Positions 36,631-45,623 are shown, counted from the stretch's first letter. The stretch: DNA of 64,000 nucleotides from Desulfovibrio sp. TomC (GCF_000801335.2 NZ_JSEH01000001.1:248001-312000), one strand, 5' to 3'. Notes: generated by a model not told the origin, from the letters alone. Numbers and translations are program-made.

Positions 36631-38055
36631 ATGGCAGCATCCGACACAGGCGACACATCTGCGCTTTCCCCGGCCGAGGCCGACGCCGCCATGGCCGACG
36701 CCGCCATGGCCGACGCCAGCGCCCTGCTCTTTCACGATGTCCCCCTGGCTGTCTATCTGCGGGCGGCCAGCGGCGCCTTTCTTGAAGTCAATGCCGCCAT
36801 GGCCGTCCTTTTCGGCTACGCCGATCCTGCCGCCTTTCTTGCCGCCATGACCGTCACCCCGGAACAATTCTATCTCGATCCGACCATCCGGGACGCCGTG
36901 CTCCATGATCTGGCTGCCTCCGGTTCGGTTACCGGCCGGCGGTATCAGGCCATTTGCCGCGACGGCTTTGTCCTGTGGATCGAAGAATCGGCCCACCGCA
37001 CCGTTTCCCCGGGGGGCGACCTCTTTTATATCGGTTTTTTGCGCGACGTCACCGAAGAAAAAAGCACCAGCTGGGCCTTGACCGAAGCCGAGGAAAAATA
37101 TCGTTCCATCTTCGAACATGCCGTGGAAGGCCTGTTCCAGATGACGCCGGCCGGCCGCTTCGTCACGGTCAATGGAGCCCTGGCCCGGATGCTTGGCTAC
37201 AACGCCCCCCAGGAACTGACCGCCCGGGGCGATGCCGCTGCTGCTGTTTTCGTGCGCCCGGAAGACCGACAATTTCTCCACGCAGCCCTGGTGGAAACAG
37301 GCGTGGTGCGGGCCATGGAGACCGAGCTGGCCCGGGCCGACGGCCAACACCTCTGGGTGTCGATCCAGGCCAGGGCCGTTCGCAGCAGCGACGGCTCAGT
37401 GGTCCTTTACGAGGGGTCCATGGAAGACGTCACCCAACGGCGCCATTCCCAGGAAGCCCTGCGCCGGACCCTCAAACAGACCCGGGCGCTGTTTCATCAG
37501 ACCGTCAAATCCCTGTCCACCACCGTGCGCTTCCGCGACCCCTATACAGCCAGCCACCAGGATTCCGTCTCCCGGTTGGCCGCGGCCATGGCCCGCACCC
37601 TCGCATTGTCCGATGACACCGTGGCCGGCATCCGGGTGGCCGGCCAGCTCCACGACATCGGCAAGATCAGCGTGCCGGTGCGCTACCTGTGTAAACCCGG
37701 CCGCCTTGTGGGGCTGGAATGGGAGTTCATGAAGCAGCATGCCGCCACGGGCTACGAGATTTTAAAAGATATCGACTTTCCCTGGCCGGTAGCCGAAATC
37801 GTGCTGTGCCATCACGAACGCTTGGACGGGACCGGCTACCCCCGGGGCCTGGACGCTTCGGCCCTGGGCATCGAAGCCCGGATCCTGGCCGTGGCCGACG
37901 TACTGGACGCCATGGCCTCCAACCGCCCCTACCGCCCGGCCCTGGGTGTGGACGCCGCTCTGACAGAGCTGGCCCGACACAAAGGCACAGCCTTTGACCC
38001 CGACGCCGTCGACGCCGCCCATGACGTGATCGCTGCGGGCACTGTGCGTTACTGA
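36631..38055 (+). CDS. PAS-PAS-HD-GYP cyclic-di-GMP phosphodiesterase
   Basis: A 474-residue soluble protein: an N-terminal segment with AMADA repeats (about residues 17-32), two PAS domains (about 33-150 and 155-280) and an HD-GYP domain (295-470) with HDIGK and HHERLDGTGYPRGL intact, including the GYP triplet. These enzymes linearise c-di-GMP to pGpG or GMP with a binuclear metal site. It follows the response regulator by 2 bases and is followed 4 bases later by cooA, so all three are probably transcribed together. Confidence 0.93.
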   Translation: MAASDTGDTSALSPAEADAAMADAAMADASALLFHDVPLAVYLRAASGAFLEVNAAMAVLFGYADPAAFLAAMTVTPEQFYLDPTIRDAVLHDLAASGSVTGRRYQAICRDGFVLWIEESAHRTVSPGGDLFYIGFLRDVTEEKSTSWALTEAEEKYRSIFEHAVEGLFQMTPAGRFVTVNGALARMLGYNAPQELTARGDAAAAVFVRPEDRQFLHAALVETGVVRAMETELARADGQHLWVSIQARAVRSSDGSVVLYEGSMEDVTQRRHSQEALRRTLKQTRALFHQTVKSLSTTVRFRDPYTASHQDSVSRLAAAMARTLALSDDTVAGIRVAGQLHDIGKISVPVRYLCKPGRLVGLEWEFMKQHAATGYEILKDIDFPWPVAEIVLCHHERLDGTGYPRGLDASALGIEARILAVADVLDAMASNRPYRPALGVDAALTELARHKGTAFDPDAVDAAHDVIAAGTVRY

Positions 38056-38059
38056 CGCC

Positions 38060-38710
38060 ATGCGCCTGACCGATTCCGATCTGCTGCGCGAACTGGACCA
38101 GCCGGAATTTGCCCCGATCCGCGAGGCCTTTGCCTCCCGCCGCTATTCCAAAGGCGCTCAGGTTTTCGCTCCACGCGAAAAACAAAACAGCCTGTTCATT
38201 GTGGCCAGGGGCCGGGCCAGGGTCTATCTGGCCTACCGGGACAAGGAATTCACCATGGCCATCCTGGATGCCGGTGACGTCTACACCACCCACACCCGGG
38301 CCTTTGTCGAGGCGCTTGACGACCTCACCCTGCTGGTGGCCGACCTGAAAACCGTGGGCCGCTTCCTGACCACCATGCCGGCGCTGACCACGTCCATGGT
38401 CAAGGTGCTTGGGGACCTTCTATCCCATGCCTTTTCGGTCATCGACGGACTGGCCTTTTTCGACGTGCGAATGCGCCTTCTCCAGCTCCTGCTCTACGAA
38501 GCCGAGCGGGCCAATGCCGTTGACGAGCACATCCTGTGCTTCGCCCACGGCCTCAACGTCGAACAGCTGGCCACCATCGTCGGTTCTTCCCGGCAGACCG
38601 TCTCCTCGCTGCTCAATGTCCTGGAGCGGGAAGGGATCATCGAGATGCGCGCCCGAGGCGTCATCTGCGTCCCCGACTTCGCCGCTCTGGCCGCCCTGAT
38701 CGATTCCTAG
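38060..38710 (+). CDS. cooA: CooA-like CO-sensing transcription factor (Crp/Fnr family)
   Basis: A 216-residue CRP-type regulator. CooA proteins hold a heme and activate transcription when CO binds. The heme-ligand histidine is conserved as His78 (DVYTTHTRAFVEA, aligned with His77 of the Rhodospirillum protein); the redox-switched Cys75 of that protein is Thr here, as expected in non-Rhodospirillum CooAs. The C-terminal helix-turn-helix is VEQLATIVGSSRQTVSSLLNVLEREG. It lies just upstream of cooS and of a matching 16-base operator, which strongly supports the CooA call over a general CRP. Confidence 0.9.
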   Translation: MRLTDSDLLRELDQPEFAPIREAFASRRYSKGAQVFAPREKQNSLFIVARGRARVYLAYRDKEFTMAILDAGDVYTTHTRAFVEALDDLTLLVADLKTVGRFLTTMPALTTSMVKVLGDLLSHAFSVIDGLAFFDVRMRLLQLLLYEAERANAVDEHILCFAHGLNVEQLATIVGSSRQTVSSLLNVLEREGIIEMRARGVICVPDFAALAALIDS

Positions 38711-38716
38711 TGCCTT

Positions 38717-38732
38717 TGTCGGCAATCTGACA
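38717..38732 (+). promoter_or_regulatory. CooA-binding site upstream of cooS
   Basis: TGTCGGCAATCTGACA is an imperfect palindrome fitting the CooA pattern TGTCR-N6-YGACA. It starts 6 bases after the cooA stop codon and about 90 bases before cooS. A class II arrangement would place transcription start near 38768, with TAACTC at 38755-38760 as a possible -10. The motif match is seen; the binding is inferred. Confidence 0.8.
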
Positions 38733-38824
38733 GACACCCCCTGCCTCGAAATCGTAACTCAGGCCAAACGTCCGTATGTTCCGCCGGTGCATCCCCGCCC
38801 GGCCGGGCAAACCAGGAGGATGGC

Positions 38825-40735
38825 ATGGCCAAGGATACGAGAACCATCGAGGACCTGTCCCAGTGGGAAGATGCCCGCCGGATGCTTTATAAGGCCCAAA
38901 ACGAAGGCATCGCCACGGTCTGGGACCGGCTGGCCGAGCAGACGCCGCATTGCAATTTCTGCGACCAAGGATTGACCTGCAGCAAGTGCGTCATGGGCCC
39001 CTGCCGCATCAACCCCAAAGGCCCCAAACGCAGGCTCGGCGTCTGCGGAGCCGACGCCGATTTGACTGTCGCCCGCAATTTCGGCCGGTTTATCGCGGCC
39101 GGGGCGGCGTCCCACTCCGACCATGGCCGCGATCTGCTGGACGTCCTGGAAGCCGTGGGCCAGGGTGAGAATATCGACTATGCCGTGCGCGACCCCCAAA
39201 AGCTCGCCCGGTTGTGCACCGAGGTCGGTCTTGATCCGGTTGGCCTGGATGCCACGGCCCAGGCCAAGGCCCTGGCCGAGGTGTTTTCCAAGGATTTCGG
39301 CACGCGCAACCCCGCCCTGTCCCTGCTCTCGCGCGCCCCGCAAAAACGCCGGGACATATGGCAGGACACCCGTACCACGCCGCGCGGCATTGACCGGGAA
39401 TGCGTGGAGATGCTCCACCGCACCCACATGGGCGTGGATTGCGATCCGGTCTCCATCTGTCTCCACGCCGCCCGCACGGCCCTGGCCGATGGCTGGGGCG
39501 GTTCCATGATCGGCACCGAACTCTCCGACGTCCTTTTCGGTACGCCGCGCCCGGCCACGGTCGAGGCCAACCTCGGGGTCCTGGCGGCCGACAAAGCCAA
39601 TATCCTGGTCCACGGCCATAGCCCGGTGGTCTCGGAAATGATCCTGGCTGCGACCCGCGATCCGGCCATGCTGGCCAAGGCCCAGGCCGCCGGCGCAGCC
39701 GGCATCAACGTAGCCGGCCTGTGCTGCACCGGCAATGAGGTGCTCATGCGCCAGGGCGTGCCCCTGGCCGGCAACCACCTCATGACCGAACTGGCGCTGG
39801 TCACCGGGGCCGTGGAAATGATCGTGGCCGACTACCAGTGCATCATGCCAAGCCTTGTGCAGATCGCTTCCTGCTACCACACCCAGTTCGTCACCACGTC
39901 TGAAAAAGCCCACTTCCCCGGGGCGGCCCACCTGGAATTCACCCTCGGCAACGCCCGGGAAATGGCTATTCAGGCGGTCACCCTGGCCATTGAGGCCTTC
40001 CCCCGGCGCGACCCCTCCCGGGTGGAGATCCCGGTTGCTCCGGTGAACCTACGCACCGGTTATTCCAACGAAGCCATTCTCGAAGCCCTGGGTGGTTCGG
40101 CCGAACCGCTCCTGGCTGCGATCAAGATTGGCCTGGTGCGCGGGGTGGTCGGCATTGTCGGCTGCAACAATCCCAAGCTGCCCCACGACGGCCTGCTGGT
40201 GGGGCTGGCCCGGGAACTTATAAAGCAGGACGTCCTGGTGGTGGTTACGGGCTGCGCCACAGTTGCCATGGGCAAGGCCGGGCTTATGACCGAGGACGGA
40301 CTGGAGCAGGCCGGGGTCGGGCTGGCGGAGTTTTGCAGCCGCTTCGACTTGCCGCCGGTGCTCCATGTGGGCAGTTGCGTGGACAACTCCCGGATTCTGG
40401 CCCTGTGCGCCTTGCTGGCCGATGCGCTTGGCGTCGATATCGCCGATCTGCCCGTGGCCGCCAGCGCCCCGGAATGGTATTCGGAAAAGGCGGCCGCTAT
40501 TGGCCTGTATGCTGTGGCCAGCGGCATCATGACCCATCTGGGCCTTCCTCCCAACATCCTGGGCAGCGAGCTGGTGACCAATCTGGCCGTCAGCGGTCTG
40601 GAAGACGTCTTTGGCGCAAGTTTCGTGGTGGAGCCGGACCCGGTCAAGGCGGCCGCCGCCATCAGCCGGCGCATTACCGCCAAGCGACTGGCCCTGGGCC
40701 TTAATGACCGGTTTGACGGCACGGTGTATTCCTAG
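38825..40735 (+). CDS. cooS: Anaerobic Ni-Fe carbon monoxide dehydrogenase catalytic subunit
   Basis: CooS oxidises CO to CO2 at a Ni-Fe C-cluster, passing electrons through B- and D-clusters. The 636-residue protein has N-terminal cysteines 43, 46, 52, 55, 60 and 74. Cys52, 55, 60 and 74 fit the B-cluster; Cys43 and Cys46 form a CX2C pair at the D-cluster position, and Thr51 replaces the second D-cluster Cys of the Carboxydothermus type. C-cluster blocks are present (CLHAARTA, CCTGNEV, GCNNPK, CATVAMGK, GSCVDNSR). GGAGG lies before the ATG. cooF and a CO-linked hydrogenase are not in the window. Confidence 0.96.
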   Translation: MAKDTRTIEDLSQWEDARRMLYKAQNEGIATVWDRLAEQTPHCNFCDQGLTCSKCVMGPCRINPKGPKRRLGVCGADADLTVARNFGRFIAAGAASHSDHGRDLLDVLEAVGQGENIDYAVRDPQKLARLCTEVGLDPVGLDATAQAKALAEVFSKDFGTRNPALSLLSRAPQKRRDIWQDTRTTPRGIDRECVEMLHRTHMGVDCDPVSICLHAARTALADGWGGSMIGTELSDVLFGTPRPATVEANLGVLAADKANILVHGHSPVVSEMILAATRDPAMLAKAQAAGAAGINVAGLCCTGNEVLMRQGVPLAGNHLMTELALVTGAVEMIVADYQCIMPSLVQIASCYHTQFVTTSEKAHFPGAAHLEFTLGNAREMAIQAVTLAIEAFPRRDPSRVEIPVAPVNLRTGYSNEAILEALGGSAEPLLAAIKIGLVRGVVGIVGCNNPKLPHDGLLVGLARELIKQDVLVVVTGCATVAMGKAGLMTEDGLEQAGVGLAEFCSRFDLPPVLHVGSCVDNSRILALCALLADALGVDIADLPVAASAPEWYSEKAAAIGLYAVASGIMTHLGLPPNILGSELVTNLAVSGLEDVFGASFVVEPDPVKAAAAISRRITAKRLALGLNDRFDGTVYS

Positions 40736-40746
40736 GTGGAGCAGAT

Positions 40747-41532
40747 ATGAAGATCGCATTTGCCGGCAAAGGCGGCGTCGGGAAAACCACGCTGACAGCG
40801 CTCCTGGGCGACTATCTGGCCCGTTTGGGTCGGGATGTGGTCTTAATCGACGCCGACACGGCCCTGTCGTTGGGCGCAGCCTGCGGTCTGCCGGAAGAGG
40901 CCCTGCCCGCAGCCCTGTGCCACCGTGAAACCCTGGTGCGCCAACGCATCGGCGATGGGGTCTATCTCAATCTCACGCCCCGGGTGGACGATCTGCCCGG
41001 GGAGGTGAGCGTAGCCGTGCCGGTTGGCGACGGACCGCGCCCGGGCGGGCGGCTGGGGGAAAAGCGCCTGCTCGTCATGGGCGGAGTATCCGGCGGCGGC
41101 GGCGGCTGCGCTTGCGCGGCCGGGCATCTGCTCCAGGCGGTCATTGCCCATGTCCTGACGGCCGACGATGTCTACACGCTGGTCGATTGCGAGGCTGGCG
41201 TGGAGCATCTGGGGCGGGGGACGGTGCGCGACGTGGACGGATTGGTGGTGGTCAGCCAGGCATCGCGCCGGTCCCTGGCCGTGGCCGCCCGGGTGTCGGC
41301 CCTGGCCCGGGAACTGGGACTGACCCGCCAGATCCTGGCCGTGACCGGCTGCGATGGGGCGGCCCTGGACGCTTTGCCAGCCCTGCCCGGTTTGCCGTCC
41401 GTCCAGGTGGCGGTGCCGCCCCTGGCCGGCCTGCTCCAGCGCCAAGCCTTGGACGGCAGTGTCCTGTCCCTGCCTGAAGTGGCGACGGCCGACGCCGCCT
41501 GCGCCGCCCTGCTGGCCGGCCTTGGCGACTGA
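40747..41532 (+). CDS. cooC: CODH nickel-insertion accessory ATPase CooC
   Basis: CooC is a MinD/ParA-like ATPase that helps insert nickel into CooS. The 261-residue protein has the deviant Walker A GKGGVGKTT at the N terminus, DADTA as the switch, and the metal-binding Cys-Ala-Cys at 121-123 (GGGCACAAG), which is the CooC signature. It begins 11 bases after cooS and is the last gene of the CO operon. A glycine run (GGVSGGGGG) just before the CxC is a small oddity. Confidence 0.94.
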   Translation: MKIAFAGKGGVGKTTLTALLGDYLARLGRDVVLIDADTALSLGAACGLPEEALPAALCHRETLVRQRIGDGVYLNLTPRVDDLPGEVSVAVPVGDGPRPGGRLGEKRLLVMGGVSGGGGGCACAAGHLLQAVIAHVLTADDVYTLVDCEAGVEHLGRGTVRDVDGLVVVSQASRRSLAVAARVSALARELGLTRQILAVTGCDGAALDALPALPGLPSVQVAVPPLAGLLQRQALDGSVLSLPEVATADAACAALLAGLGD

Positions 41533-41641
41533 GGTCGTCCTTCCCAATCCGCTGACACTGACCAGGACAACCACCGAGAAAAAAACTTTTCACAAACAAT
41601 CGGCACGAATTCGTTCAGCCAAAGACGCCAACGCAAACCCG

Positions 41642-41676
41642 AAAAAAAAGGGAGCGGTCCGAAAACCGCTCCCTTT
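41642..41676. terminator. Shared terminator of cooC and ppaC
   Basis: GGGAGCGGT and ACCGCTCCC pair around a short loop (CCGAAA). Eight A lie before the stem on the plus strand, giving a strong T tract on the minus strand after ppaC; TTTT follows on the plus strand after cooC. It serves the two convergent genes. Confidence 0.88.
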
Positions 41677-41697
41677 TGCGCGTTTACGCCAAAGGAC

Positions 41698-42618
41698 TTA
41701 GGCGAAAGCCTTTTCAAACGGCGGCACGACCTGCTTTTTGCGGGACAGCACGCCTTCGAGCCACACCGAGTCGCCCTTCACTTCGACGCCGAAGGCCTTG
41801 GCAACGTAGCTCGGATCGTCGGAGACGATCAGCATCTCGGAGCCTTCCTTCATGATGTCGGTGAGGAGCAGGAAGACGCTGTGACGGCCCTCAGCCTTGA
41901 CCTTCTTGCACTCGGCCAAAAGGTCGGCCTTGACCGGCTCAAGGATGGACAGGTCGACCACTTCGAGCTGGCCGATGCCGATCTTCTTGCCGCCCATGTC
42001 GAAGTCCTTGTAGTCGCGGAAGACCAGGTCGCGGGCCGGGGTGCCGCCAACGGCCGACTTCACTTTGAACATCTCGACGCCAAGGCCCATGGTGTCGGAA
42101 ACGCCGGCGATCTTGGCCAGGGCTTCGACAGCGGCTTTGTCAGCCGGGGTGCAGGTGGGCGACTTGAACATGACGGTGTCGGACAGGATGGCGCACAGCA
42201 TGATGCCGGCCATGGGCTTGGAGATCTCCACCTTGGCGCAGTCGTACATCATCTTGACCACGGTGCAGGAGCAGCCGACGGGCTTGACCAGGATGTCCAG
42301 GGGATTGGGGGTGGTCACGTCGCCAAGCTTGTGGTGGTCGTAGATGCCGATCAGTTCGCCCTTGGACAGGTTGTCCAGGCTCTGGGCCAGATCGGAGTGG
42401 TCGACCAGGATGATCTTCTTGTCGGTGGCATCGGTGATGATTTCCGGAGCAGCCACGCCGAACTTCTCAAGGACGAAGGCGCTTTCCGGGTTCAGGGGGC
42501 CCTGAGCGGCGGCGATGGCGCCCATGCTCTGGGACTTGTTCATGAGATCAGCCACGGCAATGGCGGCGGCAACGGAATCGGTATCGGGGTTTTTGTGACC
42601 AACCACGTAAACGGACAT
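41698..42618 (-). CDS. ppaC: Manganese-dependent inorganic pyrophosphatase
   Basis: A family II pyrophosphatase, hydrolysing PPi to phosphate with Mn2+/Co2+. The 306-residue sequence starts MSVYVVGHKNPDTDSVA, carries DHS (73-75), the DHH motif at 94-96 (GIYDHHKLGD) and the C-terminal substrate-binding Arg-Lys region (SRKKQ). In sulfate reducers this enzyme pulls the ATP sulfurylase reaction forward by removing PPi. The ATG at 42618 follows AGGAGG. It is separated from the PTS EIIC gene by about 170 bases. Confidence 0.96.
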   Translation of the reverse strand: MSVYVVGHKNPDTDSVAAAIAVADLMNKSQSMGAIAAAQGPLNPESAFVLEKFGVAAPEIITDATDKKIILVDHSDLAQSLDNLSKGELIGIYDHHKLGDVTTPNPLDILVKPVGCSCTVVKMMYDCAKVEISKPMAGIMLCAILSDTVMFKSPTCTPADKAAVEALAKIAGVSDTMGLGVEMFKVKSAVGGTPARDLVFRDYKDFDMGGKKIGIGQLEVVDLSILEPVKADLLAECKKVKAEGRHSVFLLLTDIMKEGSEMLIVSDDPSYVAKAFGVEVKGDSVWLEGVLSRKKQVVPPFEKAFA

Positions 42619-42786
42619 ACTCTTTTCCTCCTGGTGGTTTTTCGAAGACCCTGTCGGGTCGGCTCCGCATTTAAAACTTGTGAATAATATCCCAAAACCC
42701 GTCCTTTGCCAAGTCAAATCCCCGGCTGACAGTGTCTTTTTTGCGCCCCCGCCCGTCCGGCTGTGGCTCGGGTTTGTGAAAAAGGC

Positions 42787-43478
42787 CTAGAAAAAACGCC
42801 AGAGAACGGCCGCGCCCATACCCCCGGCCAGGGTCACGTAAGCCGGACGGTAGCGCAGGGAAAGAACCGCTCCGAGGCTGCCGAGAATCCACAGCTGGCC
42901 CCAGGTGGCCTTGGATGAGGAAAGATAGGGCCACACCAGCGGCAGGGCCACGGAAAAAATGGCGATCAACCCGGCCAGGGCCGCGCTAAAGGCCACCCCC
43001 TGCAGGACCGCCATATTGACCAGGGCCCGACGTATAAGACGGCCGGGTTCGATGGGAGCATGCTGGCGTTGACGGGCCGCAGTGTACCGGGAAAAGACAA
43101 TGTTCTCCACCACCCGTTGCGCCCCTTCCAGGGTCGAGAACAACCGGGCCAGGACAGAGGTGGCGGCGGCCACACACAGGGCTTCGGCCGGGGTGGTCAG
43201 GGAAAAGACATGCATCAGGGACAGGCCGGCCAGGGTGGCGGCGGCGGCGTTTGGCGGAATGATGGTGCCGGCCGGAATGCCGTCGAGCCAGAACAGCTCG
43301 TAGAAAATACAGAGCCTAAGGGTCGCGTCGAGATCACCCTGGCAGGCGGCCCAGAAGCAGCCGATCAGCAGCGGGCGTTCCAGCAGTGCGACGTTTACGG
43401 CAAAGCGAAACGACGAGAAAAGGACAAAAAAAAAGCGACGCCAAGGACGTGGAGCAGGATATCGGCCTGGTGGGTCAT
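42787..43478 (-). pseudogene. Mannose-family PTS EIIC component, frameshifted at a run of nine A/T
   Basis: Membrane component IIC of a mannose/sorbose-type PTS. From the ATG at 43478 the frame reads MTHQADILLHVLGVAFFLSF and then hits TAA at 43395-43397 (27 codons). The family sequence continues in another frame: AVNVALLERPLLIG, YELFWLDGIPAGTIIPPNAA, then to the stop at 42787. The switch falls at nine A (43426-43434 plus strand); one extra A would fuse both parts into a normal protein of about 230 residues. This may be a sequencing error, a slippage-controlled switch or a true loss. It follows EIIB and EIIA genes; no EIID is present. Confidence 0.82.
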
Positions 43479-43584
43479 GGCATGTCTCTCGCCTGCAAGG
43501 AATCGTTTAAACCTGAAAACGGAAGCGATAGCTGTACCCGTGTTCTGCCGTTCCTGCAAACCCAGATCATCCTGCCCCGCTCCC

Positions 43585-44046
43585 TCAGGCCAAACGCGGT
43601 TGGGCCGGATCTCCCGGCAGGCAGCGGTAATCCAGGCGCACGCCCTGGTCCCGCAAAAATTCCAGGCAGGATTCGTCTTCTTTGGACAGGGCTACATGGG
43701 GGCAGATCTGGCGCTTGCCGGGAGCATAATGAAGATTACCGAGATTGAGGTTTGAAAAATCGAACCCGCGCTCGTAGGCGGCCTGGGCATCCCGACAGTT
43801 GGAAAAAAGGATCAGGGCTTCGCTGATGTCAAGCGGGGCGCGGGAGAAATAGGCGGCCAGATCGGCAACAGGCAGAAACACGATCTCAATCCCCGAGGGA
43901 ATGGCCAGGGACATGATTTCCTGGCGCAGATGATCAGCGGCCAGCTCATCGTTGACCACCACAATCATGCGGGCATGGGTGAACGGCAGCCAGGTTTCGA
44001 TAATCTGGCCGTGCACGAGGCGGTTATCAACGCGCACGAATGCCAC
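43585..44046 (-). CDS. PTS mannose-family EIIB component
   Basis: A 153-residue EIIB domain that takes phosphate from EIIA and would pass it to a sugar. The active histidine is His12 in VRVDNRLVHGQIIETW, the family signature. The start is a GTG at 44046, 2 bases after the EIIA stop, with GAGGG upstream; the longer frame begins inside EIIA. With EIIC interrupted and no EIID visible, transport may be lost and the phosphorelay may be regulatory, as proposed for incomplete PTS in Desulfovibrio. Confidence 0.92.
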   Translation of the reverse strand: MAFVRVDNRLVHGQIIETWLPFTHARMIVVVNDELAADHLRQEIMSLAIPSGIEIVFLPVADLAAYFSRAPLDISEALILFSNCRDAQAAYERGFDFSNLNLGNLHYAPGKRQICPHVALSKEDESCLEFLRDQGVRLDYRCLPGDPAQPRLA

Positions 44047-44048
44047 GG

Positions 44049-44486
44049 CTAGCCCTCGGCCACCTTTTTGCGAAGCACTTCGCCGGCCACGACAATGCCC
44101 TGGCAACCGGCCTGTTTGGCCTCAACCGCCAGCGCTTCCAGGGGCTTGGTCCGCGAGCCGAGGATTTTGATCAGCATGGGCAGGTTGACGCCGGTGAGCA
44201 CTTCCAACCGGCCCGTCCCCAGGAGCGACAGGCTCATATTGGTGGGGGTCCCGCCGAACATGTCGGTGAGGATGAGCACCCCGCCGCCCTGCTCGGTTTC
44301 CTTGATGGCGGCCTTCAGCGCTGTCAGCGTCTCGTCCACGGCTTTGGTCAGATCAACGCTGACGGCTTGGCAGAACTCCTGGGGACCCAGAATAAATTCC
44401 GCAGCGGCAATGAGCCGCGAACCATAGTCGGTGTGGGTGACGACCACCACGCCCACCGGCGCGTCCGTTCGGGACTGGGCATTCAT
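44049..44486 (-). CDS. PTS mannose-family EIIA component
   Basis: A 145-residue EIIA domain. The phosphorylated histidine is His18 in VVVVTHTDYGSRL, and VLILTDMFGGTPTN is the second family block. It receives phosphate from HPr; ptsI and ptsH are not in the window. The ATG at 44486 is preferred over an in-frame TTG at 44516 because of the AGGGA upstream. It lies about 215 bases downstream of rapZ and just before EIIB. Confidence 0.92.
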   Translation of the reverse strand: MNAQSRTDAPVGVVVVTHTDYGSRLIAAAEFILGPQEFCQAVSVDLTKAVDETLTALKAAIKETEQGGGVLILTDMFGGTPTNMSLSLLGTGRLEVLTGVNLPMLIKILGSRTKPLEALAVEAKQAGCQGIVVAGEVLRKKVAEG

Positions 44487-44700
44487 AAGCAAACATCCCT
44501 GAGCATAACGCCCCAACTAGAGGACCCGGTCATCCGGCAACGGCCACGGCGCTGCCTGCGCCCCCTTGGCCGTTCTCCAGACCACGACCAGCCTTCCTGG
44601 TCAGTACCCCGCGACAAAACACGCCGTTTCAGGTGAGAATCCGCCCCGGCCCGGCTGACGGACACCGGGAACGTGACGAAAAACGTCCTGGACCGCCCCG

Positions 44701-45588
44701 CTACCCGCGCTCGATGTGTCGATGTTCCAAAGAAATATTGTAGCCAGCCTTGGACAACGTGTCAAAGACGGACTCGGCCACGGCCACAGAACGATGCCGG
44801 CCGCCGGTGCAGCCAAAGGCCAGGGTCAGACGGTAGCGCCCCTCCTTGCCGTAAAGCGGCAGCAGGTAGTGCAGGAATTCGGTGAGGCGGCGCAAAAACT
44901 CCCGGCCCGGGTCTTCGGCCAGCACATAATCGCGAACGGCAGCCTCCTTGCCGGTATGCTCCCGCAATGCCTTGTCGAAATACGGGTTGGGCAAAAAGCG
45001 CAGATCAAAGACCATATCCGCTTCGGAGGGGGGGCCATATTTGAAGCCGAAGCTCATGACATGGACCTTGAGCGTGCCGGCGGTGGGCCGGATAGAGGCC
45101 CATTTTTCCTGCAATTTGCGACGCAGATCGTGGATGGTGAAATGGGTGGTGTCGAGCACCATGTCGGCGGCGTCACGAAGCGGGCGCATCCGCTCGCGTT
45201 CCTCAAATACCGCCTGTTCAAGTCCCCGTTCGGCGCTTTCCAGGGGATGGGGCCGCCGGGTGGTGGCGTAGCGGCGGATGATTTCGCCGGTATCAGCTTC
45301 AAAAAAGATAATTTGGGGGGCGACGTCCTTGACCTTGATCTGGGCCAGGGTCGCGCCCCAGTCCGTATCGAGATCTGCCTGGCGCACGTCCATGCCAAGG
45401 GCCAGCCCCTTGTAGCGCTGGCCGCCCTTCTCGTCGAACAGGTTCATGAGCTTGGGCACGAGGCTGACGGGCAGGCCGTCCACGCAAAAAAAACCCAGGT
45501 CCTCAAAGACCCGCAGGGCCGTTGACTTGCCGGAACCGGACAAGCCAGTCAAAATGACGATGATGAGGTCCCTGGCTGCATTTTCCAT
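44701..45588 (-). CDS. rapZ: RNase adapter protein RapZ
   Basis: RapZ is a nucleotide-binding protein; in E. coli it brings RNase E to the sRNA GlmZ and so controls GlmS (glucosamine-6-phosphate synthase). The 295-residue protein has Walker A GLSGSGKS at 15-22, the Walker B region and the C-terminal block LTLAFGCTGGRHRSVAVAESV with EHRHIERG at the end. The usual ptsN neighbour is just upstream. Whether an RNA target exists here is unknown. Confidence 0.94.
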   Translation of the reverse strand: MENAARDLIIVILTGLSGSGKSTALRVFEDLGFFCVDGLPVSLVPKLMNLFDEKGGQRYKGLALGMDVRQADLDTDWGATLAQIKVKDVAPQIIFFEADTGEIIRRYATTRRPHPLESAERGLEQAVFEERERMRPLRDAADMVLDTTHFTIHDLRRKLQEKWASIRPTAGTLKVHVMSFGFKYGPPSEADMVFDLRFLPNPYFDKALREHTGKEAAVRDYVLAEDPGREFLRRLTEFLHYLLPLYGKEGRYRLTLAFGCTGGRHRSVAVAESVFDTLSKAGYNISLEHRHIERG

Positions 45589-45623
45589 GGCGTCCTCTCC
45601 CCGGCCCGAGGCTTTAACAGATT

